A stretch of 14,438 nucleotides of DNA from Baffinella frigidus (GCA_026770585.1 MU646498.1:484498-498935), one strand, 5' to 3'. Positions 1-8,118 are shown, numbered from the stretch's first letter. Notes: generated by a model from the letters alone, not told the origin. Numbers and translations are program-made.

Positions 1-236
1 GGGGGGGGGGGAAGCTACACGGAAAGCGTGTAGCAATGGCTCCAATTGCTGGCTTTTGGCGTGTTTCCTGGGCAATAATCCAATAATTGACTTAGGAATC
101 TGTTCGCATAGATAGCCTCGTGTGGGCCGGGGGGGCAGACACAGCATTCAGGGTTCAGGGAAGTCTCCGCGATATGACGCTCCAGAGGGATATGTCTGGG
201 GGGAGTCCACACACACCATTCTCACCTCCACAAACG
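1..236. other. Unassigned sequence
   Basis: It opens with an 11-base G run at the window edge. No convincing exon, RNA gene or repeat was recognised; the short open frame on the minus strand has no coding features. Confidence 0.4.
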
Positions 237-238
237 TA

Positions 239-347
239 TTAATTCATTGCTTTTGGCGTAACAAAATTTACTACACAAAGGCTCTACTATTACTTTTATG
301 AGCAAATCGTGTAATAATTTTCGTTGCCCAAAGGCAATTAATTAACA
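239..347. repeat. Fold-back element, family E (diverged copy)
   Basis: Imperfect inverted arms (ttaattcattgcttttgg on the left; cccaaaggcaattaattaa on the right) enclose the family core: aaaatttactacacaa on the left and gtgtaataattttcgttgcc on the right. Related copies lie at 3024-3099, 3436-3522 and 9152-9295. Confidence 0.55.
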
Positions 348-364
348 CTTTTATGGATATTAAT

Positions 365-525
365 TCAGGGTTTAGGGTTGAGACGCCCCTGATGGATATG
401 TCCGGGGGTAAAGGCTCAGCGTTTAGAGTACAGGGTTTAGGGTTAAGGGTTTAGGTATTAGGGTTTAGGGTTTAGGGTTGAGGGTTTCTGCCGGGGTTGA
501 GGGTGTAGGGTTTCTGATGGGGTCC
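365..525 (+). repeat. Interstitial telomere-like repeats (TTTAGGG)n, degenerate
   Basis: Many gggttta/gggtttag units, perfect in the 430-486 stretch, with diverged units on either side. TTTAGGG is the telomere heptamer of plants and several algae. The array is short and flanked by ordinary repeats, so it is interstitial rather than a chromosome end. Confidence 0.75.
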
Positions 526-626
526 AACGCCGTTGGCAAATCGAGAACGGCCAAGTCCTACCGGAATAGCTCCAGCTATCGCACTGGCTTTTCGACCGAA
601 AAAAACAACAACGAGTTTGGAGCCTG

Positions 627-764
627 CCACGCCAGATTCCTCTTTGGGGTTCGGCTCTTTCCGAGTGCAGTTTTGGGCGCCTAACTATTCCAAAGGTCAA
701 CAATTCCCCCTTATTCCCTCGTGGGAATTGACTTTTGGCGACCCGTTCCAAGAATCTGGCGTGG
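627..764. mobile_element. Short TIR element, family D copy 1, TG target duplication
   Basis: Terminal inverted repeats ccacgccagattc on the left and gaatctggcgtgg on the right, 138 bp in all. It is flanked on both sides by the dinucleotide TG. No coding capacity, so a non-autonomous (MITE-like) element. Copies 2 and 3 are at 5483-5635 and 10040-10211. Confidence 0.65.
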
Positions 765-797
765 TGGTTGCTGGCTGGCAGCGAGTTCATTCCGGAA

Positions 798-958
798 GAT
801 ACCTGAATCTCATCCGGCCAGGCATTTAAATTAAATGCTCGAAATGCATACTTTTGGCGTCAGATTCTGGCTGAAGTGGCCAAATTGGCAACTTCTGACG
901 CCAAATATATGCATTTCGAGCATTTAATTTAAATGCCTGGCGGGATGAAATCTGTATC
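798..958. repeat. Large near-perfect palindrome
   Basis: Arms of over 40 bp: ggcatttaaattaaatgctc and aaatgcatacttttggcgtc on the left, mirrored by gacgccaaatatatgcattt and cgagcatttaatttaaatgc on the right. The central loop is short (about 870-890). Weaker symmetry extends outward to 798 and 958. Best read as a fold-back MITE; no gene. Confidence 0.7.
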
Positions 959-1189
959 ACTTCCATGCTATGTTGGGCATGGGTGTCATGCCCAAGATAC
1001 CAACAACCACCCTAACATGCCACACATAAAAGCTGACATGGCATACAAAGTGATGCCGACGCAGTTGTGTTCCGAGATGAGAGTGGGGGGTTTCACGGTC
1101 TCCCCCCAGCTGTCGCGCTGATTTTTCGCCCGCAAATAAAAAACAACGATGCTCGTTTGCAGCTCAGTTGCTGACAGACAGTGGAAATG

Positions 1190-1245
1190 GCTCAACGGTT
1201 TTCGTCGATTTGGTCCAACCGTGAGGGTTGGTGGTTGGTGGGACC
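1190..1245. repeat. Terminal part of family C element
   Basis: The segment ttcgtcgatttggtccaacc followed by gtgagggttggtgg matches the right terminus of the family C elements at 2181-2326 and 12861-13059. The left end was not identified, so it is truncated or diverged. Confidence 0.5.
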
Positions 1246-1397
1246 GGGATCTTTTCCACCATAAAGTTGACGGATAGGTACCACACACCCAACATGTCAA
1301 CTTACGCATAGTCCGCCAACCCAATGCAGAGTGCTGGCCGACAGCGGGTGCGGGCTGGGGCGTTCACATATTCCCCCCGGCCCTCAGGAACGTCTTT

Positions 1398-1840
1398 CTT
1401 CCACTTCCCTCGATACGACGTGCCCCCTGCAGAGCACTATTTGAGCCACTTCCAAGGGTGGGTGGTCCACCCACTTCAGGGTTTAATCCGGAAACATGTT
1501 TAATTTAAAAGAAAATGGATCCATGTGTCTTCATAGGAGTTGGACGAAGGTTAATTAGGGCCCTAAGTGAATTTAATCAGGTCTAGAATCCGGTTTGATA
1601 GGCCATTTTCTTTTAGATTAAGCATGTTCCCGGATGAGACCCCACCTCGCCGTGCACCTCGCCGGGGGAGAGCCACCAGCCACCCAAACTTCACCTAGTA
1701 CAAATCGTTTAGATGGACTGTATCCGTGAAGCCCCCGGTGGCTGCTAAGTGGCCACCCGAACTTTACGAGATCGGGATATGCCACCTGCAGTAAATTTGA
1801 TCTCTCTTCCACTTCCCTCGATACGAAGTGCCCCCTGCCC
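1398..1840 (+). repeat. Direct-repeat pair, about 35 bp, at both ends of this span
   Basis: The segment cttccacttccctcgatacg plus a(c/a)gtgccccctgc occurs at 1398-1432 and again at 1806-1840. Between them lie the palindrome at 1487-1635 and GC-rich noncoding sequence. This could be one repeat family copied twice. Confidence 0.5.
1487..1635. repeat. Fold-back element with about 32 bp arms
   Basis: The left arm begins tccggaaacatgtttaattt and continues aaaagaaaatgg. The right arm is ccattttcttttagattaag followed by catgttcccgga, its near-exact reverse complement. The spacer of about 85 bp is AT-rich and noncoding. Confidence 0.7.
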
Positions 1841-1951
1841 CACCAGCCAACCCAAGTTTATCTTCGTATACGTTGTATACTTGGTGATATATGACTCTGG
1901 GTAGGTGACTCTCAAGAGCCATCTTCTGCTCTCTCGTGTCGCCTGTCGGAT

Positions 1952-2062
1952 CTTCCACCTGCAGTAAATTTCACCAGAAATAAACCCCCAGGGTTTAAGT
2001 CCCGGGGGGGGGTACTCGACCCCATCCCGATCTGGTTCGCTTCTGCTGGTTGGTGGCCTAGT
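1952..2062 (+). repeat. Family F dispersed repeat, copy 1
   Basis: It begins ttccacctgcagtaaatttc accag, then a G-run region, and ends ctctg/gttctcttctg-like then ggttggtgg. A second copy with the same order of motifs is at 3729-3838, and a short fragment (cacctgcagtaaattt) is at 1783-1798. Confidence 0.55.
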
Positions 2063-2180
2063 TACTGCCAGCAGCGATCGCCAGCGAGGTACTTACAGCC
2101 TACGGATTGCCTACGGTAGGAGCCCACCTCCTACGACTTTTAAAGTCCTTGTTTTGGAGGCCCTGGCGCGGAGAGTCGAG

Positions 2181-2326
2181 GATCCTCCAACCCTCACAGG
2201 GGGACCAAATCGTCGATTGTATGATCTCGTTTTACCTGGGCAGCCCCCCCTTTTCGGGGGGTCTGCCCAGGCAATTCGAGATTTTAAAATCGACGATTTG
2301 GTCCTGCCGTGCAGGTTGGTGGATCG
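2181..2326. mobile_element. Short inverted-repeat element, family C, with internal hairpin
   Basis: Inverted ends: ggatcctccaaccctcac plus gggaccaaatcgtcgatt on the left, aatcgacgatttggtcctgc and ggttggtggatc on the right. At 2235-2271 a 16-bp GC-rich stem (cctgggcagcccccc, loop ttttc) sits at the centre. No protein is encoded. MITE-like. Confidence 0.6.
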
Positions 2327-2500
2327 GAGAGTCCCAAGTTGCGTGGAAATCTCAAGCCACTCGAGGCTAGAAATGTGACTATCTTAAAAGTTGTAACTTT
2401 ACAAGTCCTTGCCAAGTGGACTGCAAGGGTCCGGAGAGTGGAGGATCGGAGAGTTCCAAGGTGCGTGATAATCCCAAGGTGCGTGGAAATCTCAAGGGGG
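2320..2500 (+). repeat. Short direct repeats, aaggtgcgtgg type
   Basis: The motif ccaag(t/g)tgcgtg(g/a)(a/t)aatc(t/c)caag occurs near 2334, 2456 and 2473. The stretch around it otherwise has no recognisable gene or RNA. Confidence 0.4.
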
Positions 2501-2615
2501 GTACACCTGCGGGTTTTCGGGGCAACTAGGATCTGAAAGGACCGGGGCATATGCTGTGTTTTTTATCTGAAAGAAGCGGGGAATGTGATGTATTTGTTGA
2601 GCGGGGCATAGCATG

Positions 2616-2882
2616 TATTTGTTAAGAGGTACCGGATGCGGTGAGGAGGCCCTGGCCGTGGCGTCTGAAAGAAACGGCTGGGCTGGGCATATGATGTGCC
2701 ACACGGTGGACTACGAACTTTTCGTTAAAAGTCAACTTACCTGAAGACAGTTCACTTTAAGGATTTTTCTAATGCAACTTGGTCACGTGACACCCCGGAA
2801 TCCGGGGTCAACGAAACCCTCGTAGCCCACCGAGTGGTTTGTGAAGAGGTACCGGATGTGGTGAGGAGGCCCTGGCCGTGGC
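2616..2882 (+). repeat. Direct repeats of about 46 bp at both ends of this span
   Basis: The segment aagaggtaccggatg(c/t)ggtg followed by aggaggccctggccgtggcg is found at 2616-2662 and 2837-2882, with about 175 bp between. Neither copy is in a convincing reading frame. Confidence 0.55.
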
Positions 2883-3023
2883 GGAGCCCCTGGCGCCACT
2901 TGCCCGAGTATCGATCTCCGTCCGGGTACCTGCTCCCTCTCCTAAATTATTCGAATCATCAAATTTATAATGCAGCAGCTCCCTCTCCTCTCCATCAGTG
3001 CGCAGCGTCCGGTACCCACCATA

Positions 3024-3099
3024 GGATTCATTGAAAATTGCTACACGAATTCTTTAATATTACTAGTAAAACTCTTTGTGTGTAGTAACTTTCATTGCC
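3024..3099. repeat. Fold-back element, family E
   Basis: ttgaaaattgctacacgaat on the left faces gtgtgtagtaactttcattg cc on the right, with the AT-rich spacer ttaatattactagtaaa. That spacer resembles ttactagtaatatt, inverted, in the copy at 9152-9295. Confidence 0.6.
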
Positions 3100-3172
3100 A
3101 GAACATTTTAAATTTGAACCGTTTTCCTATGAGATCGTGGGATGTCCCGGGGGGCAACAGCTGTGCATACAA

Positions 3173-3379
3173 CCACCAGCAACCCGTAGCAGCTTATAAC
3201 CGGGTCGGGTACTGTAGCAATTTTCAGCTAAACCGTTGAGATCTGTTCGGTATCTCCCGTCAGCAATTCTCAGGTCCCTGGGGCCTCCTAAGGTAGGGTC
3301 TTACGCAAAAATCCAAAAAAAAAAAACATTCTCGGATTCTTGCAAGGATCCGGTAAAAGCTGCTACGGGTTGCTGGCGG
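3173..3379 (-). mobile_element. Family G MITE, copy 1
   Basis: Terminal inverted repeats ccaccagcaacccgtagcag / ctgctacgggttgctggcgg; 207 bp. The interior (gcaattttcagct, ggtatctcccgtcagcaatt, ggtccct, gcaaggatccggtaaaagc) is the reverse complement of the interior of the copy at 3847-4052. So this is the same element in the opposite orientation. It contains a 12-base A run, and no protein is encoded. Confidence 0.7.
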
Positions 3380-3404
3380 AAGGACCCGCCCCGACCTGGG
3401 CGGG

Positions 3405-3601
3405 TTTTTGCTTGGATGTGGTCTCAGATTTCAGAGCGAAAATTACTACACAGCCTTTTTTTACAATTCGATTGATTTGTATTTTAAGAAATGCCTTTTT
3501 GAATCTGTGTAGTAATTTTCGCACAAACGTCATTTTGCGCCCCTCAGAAGGGGCCCTTCCTGATGGCTCAGCGAAAATCTGAGACCACATCCAAGCAAAA
3601 A
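3405..3601. repeat. Nested palindrome: family E hairpin inside an outer inverted repeat
   Basis: Outer arms tttttgcttggatgtggtct cagattt and aaatctgagaccacatccaa gcaaaaa enclose an inner hairpin at 3436-3522 with 18-bp perfect arms (gcgaaaattactacacag / ctgtgtagtaattttcgc). The off-centre position suggests one element inserted into another. Confidence 0.65.
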
Positions 3602-3687
3602 CTTTCCAAGCCCTTTCAGATGGCGTTCCTAACTTTTTGAGCGGATAAAAATTAAAAATATTTTAAGGGAAAACCTCGAAATCGCCC

Positions 3688-3838
3688 TGGCTCAAATGAA
3701 AGAAAAATAGATTTCCCCGGATAAGGATATTCCACCTGCAGTAAATTTCACCAGAGGTAAACCCTGAGGGTTGACATCTGGTGGGGGGGGAAAACAGTCA
3801 CCTCCACCCCGCTCTGGTTCTCTTCTGGTGGCTGGTGG
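3688..3838 (+). repeat. Family E outer-arm fragment followed by family F copy 2
   Basis: At 3688-3726, tcaaatgaaagaaaaatag plus ccccggataa matches the right outer arm of the element at 9152-9295. At 3729-3838, ttccacctgcagtaaatttc accag through ctggttctcttctggtggct matches family F at 1952. No coding sequence. Confidence 0.5.
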
Positions 3839-3846
3839 AGAGAGAC

Positions 3847-4052
3847 CCACCAGCAACCCGTAGCAGCTTTTACTGGATCCTTACAAGAGTCCGGGAATGA
3901 AATTCAGTTTTTGATTTATTCGTAGGACCCTACGGTAGGAAACCCTAGGGACCTCGAATTGCTGACAGGAGATACCAAAGAGATTTCTTCGATTCAGCTG
4001 AAAATTACTGCAGAATCCGACCTGGTTATAAGCTGCTACGGGTTGCTGGTGG
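3847..4052 (+). mobile_element. Family G MITE, copy 2, with 13-bp flanking direct repeat
   Basis: Same termini as copy 1 (ccaccagcaacccgtagcag / ctgctacgggttgctggtgg) with the interior inverted relative to it. The 13-mer tggagagagaccc lies at 3836-3848 and 4056-4068, immediately outside or just overlapping the ends, which could be a target-site duplication. Confidence 0.7.
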
Positions 4053-4135
4053 TTGTGGAGAGAGACCCCATCTCGCCATGCCCGTGGAACGCGCCACCGC
4101 GGAAGTGGCCCGCGTACTTCGCGCCATCTTCGAAT

Positions 4136-4486
4136 TCATACGTGCCTTCCTGCGATGCGGCGCCCCCCCTTCAGGACCTGATTCATGGAAAGCTGGCCTT
4201 TCGACGCCATGGGTTGCTTCCCCCGAGGTGAGGGTGTCGGGAACGCGGGACTCACCCCCCCCATGCAGTCGCCTTCCGTGCACTCCCCGCCTGCCGAACC
4301 GACCCAGATCAGCTGGAATGATGCGTGCAAACTCGCATGCTTGGGAGCGATCGGTGGATCAAGCAGAGATTCGCCGTCAGGCAGCTTACCTGGACCCTCA
4401 TCTCCATCCGCCACCACCCCCACCATGAGTAGCACGCCCACCACGATGGGGAGGACGAGGAAACATGTCCGTCGCCGGAGCACCAT
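4136..4486 (-). CDS. Hypothetical secreted or membrane protein, probable first exon
   Basis: The frame opens MVLRRRTCFLVLP and continues hydrophobic to GVVADGDEG: a basic n-region, a hydrophobic core of about 18 residues and a plausible cleavage site at VVA|DG. The frame stays open for 116 codons in a GC-rich island between AT-richer repeats. Shortly after the signal peptide is a near-consensus splice donor, CCAG|GTAAGC (exon end at 4393), so the true exon may be only about 94 bp and the rest intron. No known domain is recognised. The opposite strand carries open frames of similar length (4078-4428 and 4185-4529), as expected by chance at this GC content, and the context before the ATG is poor. 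The gene is possible, not shown. Confidence 0.25.
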   Translation of the reverse strand: MVLRRRTCFLVLPIVVGVLLMVGVVADGDEGPGKLPDGESLLDPPIAPKHASLHASFQLIWVGSAGGECTEGDCMGGVSPAFPTPSPRGKQPMASKGQLSMNQVLKGGRRIAGRHV

Positions 4487-4590
4487 TGAACGCGACCAGA
4501 TTCCGTCGCGATCGACCTGCGTGAGCTAAGCACGGTGGGAGAGCAGGGCAAGAGAGCTTCAGCGACTCGTCACACCGCTCCGAAAAAAAG

Positions 4591-4625
4591 TAATTTGACC
4601 ACAGTGACCAAATTGGTCAAATTAC
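4591..4625. repeat. Small perfect hairpin
   Basis: gtaatttgacca and tggtcaaattac form a 12-bp stem around a loop of about 12 bases. It lies 3' of the plus-strand open frames of the 4.1-4.5 kb island. It could form an RNA stem, but no run of T or other terminator sign follows. Confidence 0.4.
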
Positions 4626-4852
4626 AAACCCCGACCTAAAACCAGGACGTGGGAACGTGTGTGCTGCTGTACGACGTTCATTAAAGCTCCATAAGCTCCA
4701 TAAGGACCCGCGAAAGCAAAAATAGCCGGTTCTGCCGCGATCCTTCTGCACTGGGGGGCCTGATGTGATCCGAAAGGAAGCATGGCCTTTCTGCAGGATA
4801 AGTTCCGGTGTCCGCCTATGTTGGGAGCTCGAAGAACCTAAAGGGCCTAAAA

Positions 4853-5432
4853 GAAAATGCTTTCTCTGCAGTCCTTTCTACGGAAGGGCGTGTCGTTGGC
4901 ATATGTTGGGAGAAATTAAAACCTCAAGGACCTAAAGGACCAGGGGGTCTTAGAATGTGGTCATGCTGGTCTTGTAATCAATAAAATCCCTTTCGTGAGG
5001 GCCCAAATAGTTACAATAGCTCCAAGGACAATAAATTCGCAGATGAAAGCGAGTGCCTCCGTCGTTTTGGGGTTCTTCGAAATCCCTTCGAAGTCCGCTG
5101 TGTGGAAGGCCCGGTACATTTAGTATCGTCGAAGTACTTAGTTCGAGCCCTGACGCCTTAAGTTGATGGTCCGACGTCATAAATTTAATAAAAGTCTCTT
5201 CTCTTTCAATAAGGGACTCAAGGACTAAAAGGCCAAAAGAAATTAAAGTGCATACATGGCGGCCGTGTTGGCAGTAAAACAGCCATCTCTCTCTGGTGTA
5301 GGACACCCCAGGGACGTAGAGCAACGGTGCACTGGTACGGGTCGTCCGCACCAAAACCATTAGGTCCTTGAGGTTTAAATTTCGCCCAACATAGCCTAAC
5401 GAGAAAGGATCTGCAGGGAACGCATTTTGTTT
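4853..5432. mobile_element. Inner family J element, 0.58 kb
   Basis: Left end 4853-4945 (aaaatgctttctctgcag, tatgttgggagaaatt, aacctcaaggacctaa) is mirrored at 5356-5432 (ttaggtccttgaggttt, cccaacatag, ctgcagggaacgcatttt). The ends share the ctgcag...tatgttggg...aaccta pattern of the outer pair, so this is probably a related element nested in it. A 136-codon minus-strand frame (4950-5360) fills the interior, but matches no family I recognise and may be chance. Confidence 0.55.
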
Positions 5433-5480
5433 TGCTTTCGGGTCGCGTTTCTCTCTTCATTGTTTATTGTTTATTAGGCT

Positions 5481-5637
5481 TACCACGCAAGATTAATAAG
5501 TCGGTTCAAACGGGATTTTTACCAACTTCTCGAATTTTGAATTTTCTCTGGAAAGAATGTCCACTTGTGAAGTTTTACAATCGTCAAAATCGACGATTTC
5601 TCTCGTAAGCCAGTCCGCCCAAGAATCTTGCGTGGTA
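5481..5637. mobile_element. Short TIR element, family D copy 2, TA target duplication
   Basis: Termini ccacgcaagatt / aatcttgcgtgg (5483-5494 and 5624-5635) are flanked by TA on both sides. The interior (gaatgtccacttgtgaag, ttttacaatcg) resembles the interior of copy 3 in inverted orientation. Confidence 0.7.
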
Positions 5638-5639
5638 CA

Positions 5640-6053
5640 GACGCCGGCTTTAAAAAGCCGGCTTTAAAGAGCTGGCTTTTGGTTCCAAACGACGGCGAGC
5701 TGCGTTGAACAACACCAAATCAGTCTGCTCTCGCTGTATACGTATATGTAGTGCCATGGTCGGAGTTCCCCATCATCCCCTCCTACCCTCACTACCCACA
5801 CCAACTGGACGTGCGAGAACGCTATGTTGGATTCGGTTTGCATCGCGGCCGCGGACACTTTGGGGATACGACCCCATGTAGGATCCTTTAGGTCCTTGGA
5901 TAACCGGAGTGACTTTACACAATCACGTCCACTATAAGGAGATATAAGCCCGCACGTGACACTGCTTCCGCCCTTGCAACGTCCAGTCTGTCCCCCCCGC
6001 GCCCTGTCTGTACCCGTACCCGTACTCGTATTCACTCATAAATGCTTTACCCA
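5640..6053. other. Noncoding stretch with repeat fragments
   Basis: It holds a short duplicated aagccggcttt motif (about 5647-5680). At 5862-5923 it also has a segment (ggggatac(g)accccatgtagga, aaccggagtgactttacaca) related to the hairpin at 7653-7729. A 123-codon minus-strand open frame (5664-6035) covers these fragments and shows no domain, so I do not call a gene. Confidence 0.4.
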
Positions 6054-6157
6054 TATCCCTTAAGTGGCGGACGGGCGAATATTCGCCTTAACTCGCCCTA
6101 GGCAGGTCCTAGGGCCCTACCGTAGGGCGTATCAGCCTACTCGCCACTTAAGGGATA
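6054..6157. repeat. Fold-back element, family K copy 1
   Basis: Perfect 16-bp terminal arms: tatcccttaagtggcg and cgccacttaagggata. The centre holds ccctaggcaggtcctaggg and ccctaccgtaggg. A diverged copy is at 7044-7148. Confidence 0.7.
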
Positions 6158-6255
6158 CATGCCCCCCCCCTCTCAAAAACAAATGTCTCCGGGAGACTTA
6201 TGACGCACTTTTCGGTTGAATACGGTACATGGGGATTCTCGCGAGTAACCTACGG

Positions 6256-6377
6256 TACAGGGGTACCTCGCTCATAAGAAACTGCCCCCCCCCCTAGAAC
6301 CACCATAGGGCCCTAGGCATGGTCCTACTGTACGGTCCTAGGGGGGAGTGGTTTCTTATGAGCGAGGTACCCCTGTA
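6256..6377. mobile_element. Fold-back element, family A copy 1
   Basis: Arms tacaggggtacctcgctcat aagaaac and gtttcttatgagcgaggtac ccctgta. A C-run and the core ccatagggccctaggcat lie between. 122 bp, no coding capacity. This is one member of a cluster of eight full or partial copies up to 8703. Confidence 0.75.
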
Positions 6378-6537
6378 GGCGTCTCTATCCAGGAGTCTAG
6401 GACCCCCCTAGAAGAGGTGTGCGTGCCATTCGCGAGCACTATATAGCGCGACACGATGCATGCACGCTCCTTGAGAGTAATCCACTTAGTGCTAATTCCC
6501 TGGCCACTTATGGCGTGACAAGTGGACCGCACTAAGT

Positions 6538-6574
6538 CCCAACATGGCCACTCCTTCACATGGTGGCCATGTTG
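6538..6574. repeat. Short hairpin
   Basis: cccaacatggccac and gtggccatgttggg form a 14-bp perfect stem with a loop of about 9 bases. The arms share the aacatgg..gccgtgttgg theme of segments at 5251-5273 and 7027-7045. Confidence 0.5.
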
Positions 6575-6639
6575 GGTTCGATCGGTAGTAAATGTATGTT
6601 TCTCTCTCCCCCGACCACGCGATACCATGCGAGCTGGGC

Positions 6640-6760
6640 TACAGGGGTACCTCGCTCATAAGAAACCGCCCCCCCCCAAGGACCACCATAGGGTCCTAGG
6701 CATAGCCTTACTGTAGAGTCCTGGGAGGAGGCGTTTTTTCATAAGCGAGGTACCCCTGTA
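6640..6760. mobile_element. Fold-back element, family A copy 2
   Basis: Full-length copy: tacaggggtacctcgctcat aagaaaccgcccc at the left, ataagcgaggtacccctgta at the right, core accaccatagggtcctaggc. 121 bp. Confidence 0.75.
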
Positions 6761-7043
6761 GGCCCGCCTCGGGATAGCTGCGCCATTTTAGTGCCGAAAG
6801 CCAACGTTAGAGGAGGACTTACATTGCATTTGGACGCGACTCGGTACAAACGTTTACACTCAGAACGTTAAATGTGTGTACAGCCCTCTACAGTCGCTTT
6901 TTAGGTCCGTTAGGTTCTTCGAGCTCCCAACATAGGCGGACACCGGAACTTATCCTGCAGAAAAGCTTCATGAAAGTCAACTGCGGTGTCCCCCTTGCCC
7001 TCTCCTACGGGAGAGACCTCAATTACTACCAACACGGCCGCCA
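6761..7043. other. Noncoding spacer with right family J arm
   Basis: Apart from the inverted arm at 6898-6971, nothing is recognised here. At 7023-7045 ttac(t)accaacacggccgccat is the reverse complement of 5251-5273. Confidence 0.4.
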
Positions 7044-7148
7044 TATCTCTTGAGTGGCCAGGAGGTCAAACTTGACCTCCAAGAAGTCCTAGGCAGGTCC
7101 TAGGACCCTACGGTAGGGTGTATGAGCCCACTGGCTACGTAAGGGATA
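7044..7148. repeat. Fold-back element, family K copy 2 (diverged)
   Basis: Ends tatctcttgagtggcc / ggctacgtaagggata; centre cctaggcaggtcctagg and ccctacggtagggtgtat as in copy 1. It adds a small internal hairpin (ggaggtcaa / ttgacctcc). Confidence 0.6.
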
Positions 7149-7162
7149 CACCCTTACCGACG

Positions 7163-7222
7163 CTATGCCTGAGCAGAACCTAGAGAGAGAGAGAGAGAGA
7201 GGGCATGCCCTCTTCTCACACT
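7163..7222. repeat. (GA)n tract with flanking repeat
   Basis: (GA)n at 7182-7202 is set in cgctatgcctgagcagaacc ... gggcatgccctcttctcac. The same flanks with a much shorter GA tract recur at 7826-7876. Confidence 0.6.
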
Positions 7223-7297
7223 GGGTTGCTTCCTCCCGTCGACTAATCCTGGCTCTCCAACGTCTGCTACCCGGGGCAAATTTCGACCTTGAAAAAT

Positions 7298-7344
7298 GGT
7301 TAAAAAACTGGTACCCCACACCCCAGCCAGTTTCAGTTTTTAAC
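7298..7344. repeat. Imperfect hairpin
   Basis: ggttaaaaaactgg faces ccagtttcagtttttaac across a spacer of about 15 bases. It is short, of unknown role, and in noncoding sequence. Confidence 0.35.
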
Positions 7345-7422
7345 AAAACACTGGTAGTGATGAGACTGGTTGATGGGTTCTCGTCGGCCACACTAGCTAT
7401 CCCCGGATAGTCCTCAATTGCC

Positions 7423-7599
7423 TACAGGGGTACTTCGCTCATAAGAAACCGCCCCCCACCTAGGGCCACGATAGGGCCCTAGGCATAGGCCTACTGTAGG
7501 GTCCTAGGACGAGGTGCTTTCTTGTGAGCGAGGTGCCCCTGTACATGTACTGTAGGGTCCTAGGGGGGGGCGGTTTCTTATGAGCGAGGTACCCCTGTA
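7423..7599. mobile_element. Family A copy 3 (full) followed by partial copy 4
   Basis: Copy 3 is 7423-7543 (tacaggggtacttcgctcat ... gagcgaggtgcccctgta). Directly after it, 7548-7599 repeats only the right half (tactgtagggtcctagg, gcggtttcttatgagcgagg tacccctgta). The arrangement suggests unequal exchange or partial insertion. Confidence 0.7.
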
Positions 7600-7640
7600 C
7601 CTAGGACCTGTATCGAGAGTGATGATGAAGAAGAAGAAGA
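7600..7640 (+). repeat. Family B tailed repeat, copy 1
   Basis: cctaggacctgtatcgagag tgatgatg runs into (aag)n. It abuts the end of a family A copy. Other copies end the same way, in taataaagaag repeats. Confidence 0.6.
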
Positions 7641-7652
7641 CCCACACTCACT

Positions 7653-7729
7653 CTGGGGATACAGCCCCGTGTAGAATGACCGGAGTGACTTTACACACCC
7701 GGTCATCCTACACGGGGCTGTATCCCCAG
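7653..7729. repeat. Strong hairpin with 31-bp arms
   Basis: The left arm ctggggatacagccccgtgt agaatgaccgg and the right arm ccggtcatcctacacggggc tgtatccccag differ at one position; loop 15 bases. A one-armed relative is at 5862-5923. It would form a very stable stem in RNA or single-stranded DNA. Confidence 0.75.
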
Positions 7730-7825
7730 ACACACTCACCGCTCGCCCATCTGCTCCGGAGTGAGCCCCCCTGTCTTGTGCATGCACAGTTCTCTCTTAT
7801 ACGTAACATACACCCCCCCACCGAC

Positions 7826-7876
7826 GATATGCCTGCGCAGGTCCTAGAGAGAGGGCATGCCCTCTCCTCACCGCGA
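7826..7876 (+). repeat. Second copy of the 7163-7222 segment with short GA tract
   Basis: cgatatgcctgcgcaggtcc tagagagagggcatgccctc tcctcac matches the earlier copy except that the GA tract is only a few units. The pair is a before/after view of microsatellite growth. Confidence 0.55.
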
Positions 7877-8035
7877 AGAGATTTTCGCCCCAAATCGGGC
7901 CACCTTTCCGTTACCTTGTCCGTAGGAACCCCCCCTATGTCCCTACGGTTTGCCTACGGTAGGGTCCTAGGTCTTATCGCTTATGGGTTATTCTCCTCAC
8001 CGCGCGCCAGGCTGATCCGGCGTCAGGCCTCCTGG

Positions 8036-8085
8036 CTCTCTCCAGCCAATGGCTCCAACGCTCTCTCCAGCCAATGGCTCCAACG
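8036..8085 (+). repeat. Exact 25-bp tandem duplication
   Basis: The unit ctctctccagccaatggctc caacg occurs twice back to back (8036-8060 and 8061-8085) with no difference, suggesting a recent event. It is not in a convincing gene. Confidence 0.75.
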
Positions 8086-8118
8086 TCTGATTCCCCAGAT
8101 AGTCCCCACACTCACCTA

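Larger units (their letters stand above)
4791..6960. repeat. Outer inverted-repeat pair (family J), arms of at least 50 bp
   Basis: The 50 bases 4791-4840 (ctgcaggataagttccggtg ...) are the exact reverse complement of 6911-6960, with similarity extending to about 4781-4852 and 6898-6971. The arms could be termini of a 2.2 kb element or two opposed copies of a short repeat. A diverged third copy lies at 9648-9682. The interior holds other repeats but no transposase. Confidence 0.65.

Noticed and set aside
2235-2271. GC-rich stem read as a rho-independent terminator
   Set aside because: It lies at the centre of a symmetrical repeat element in eukaryotic-looking DNA, with no gene upstream.
4950-5360. 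136-codon minus-strand frame inside the inner family J element
   Set aside because: It has no recognisable transposase or other domain and no conserved motif, and the element's size fits a non-autonomous one. Noted with the element only.
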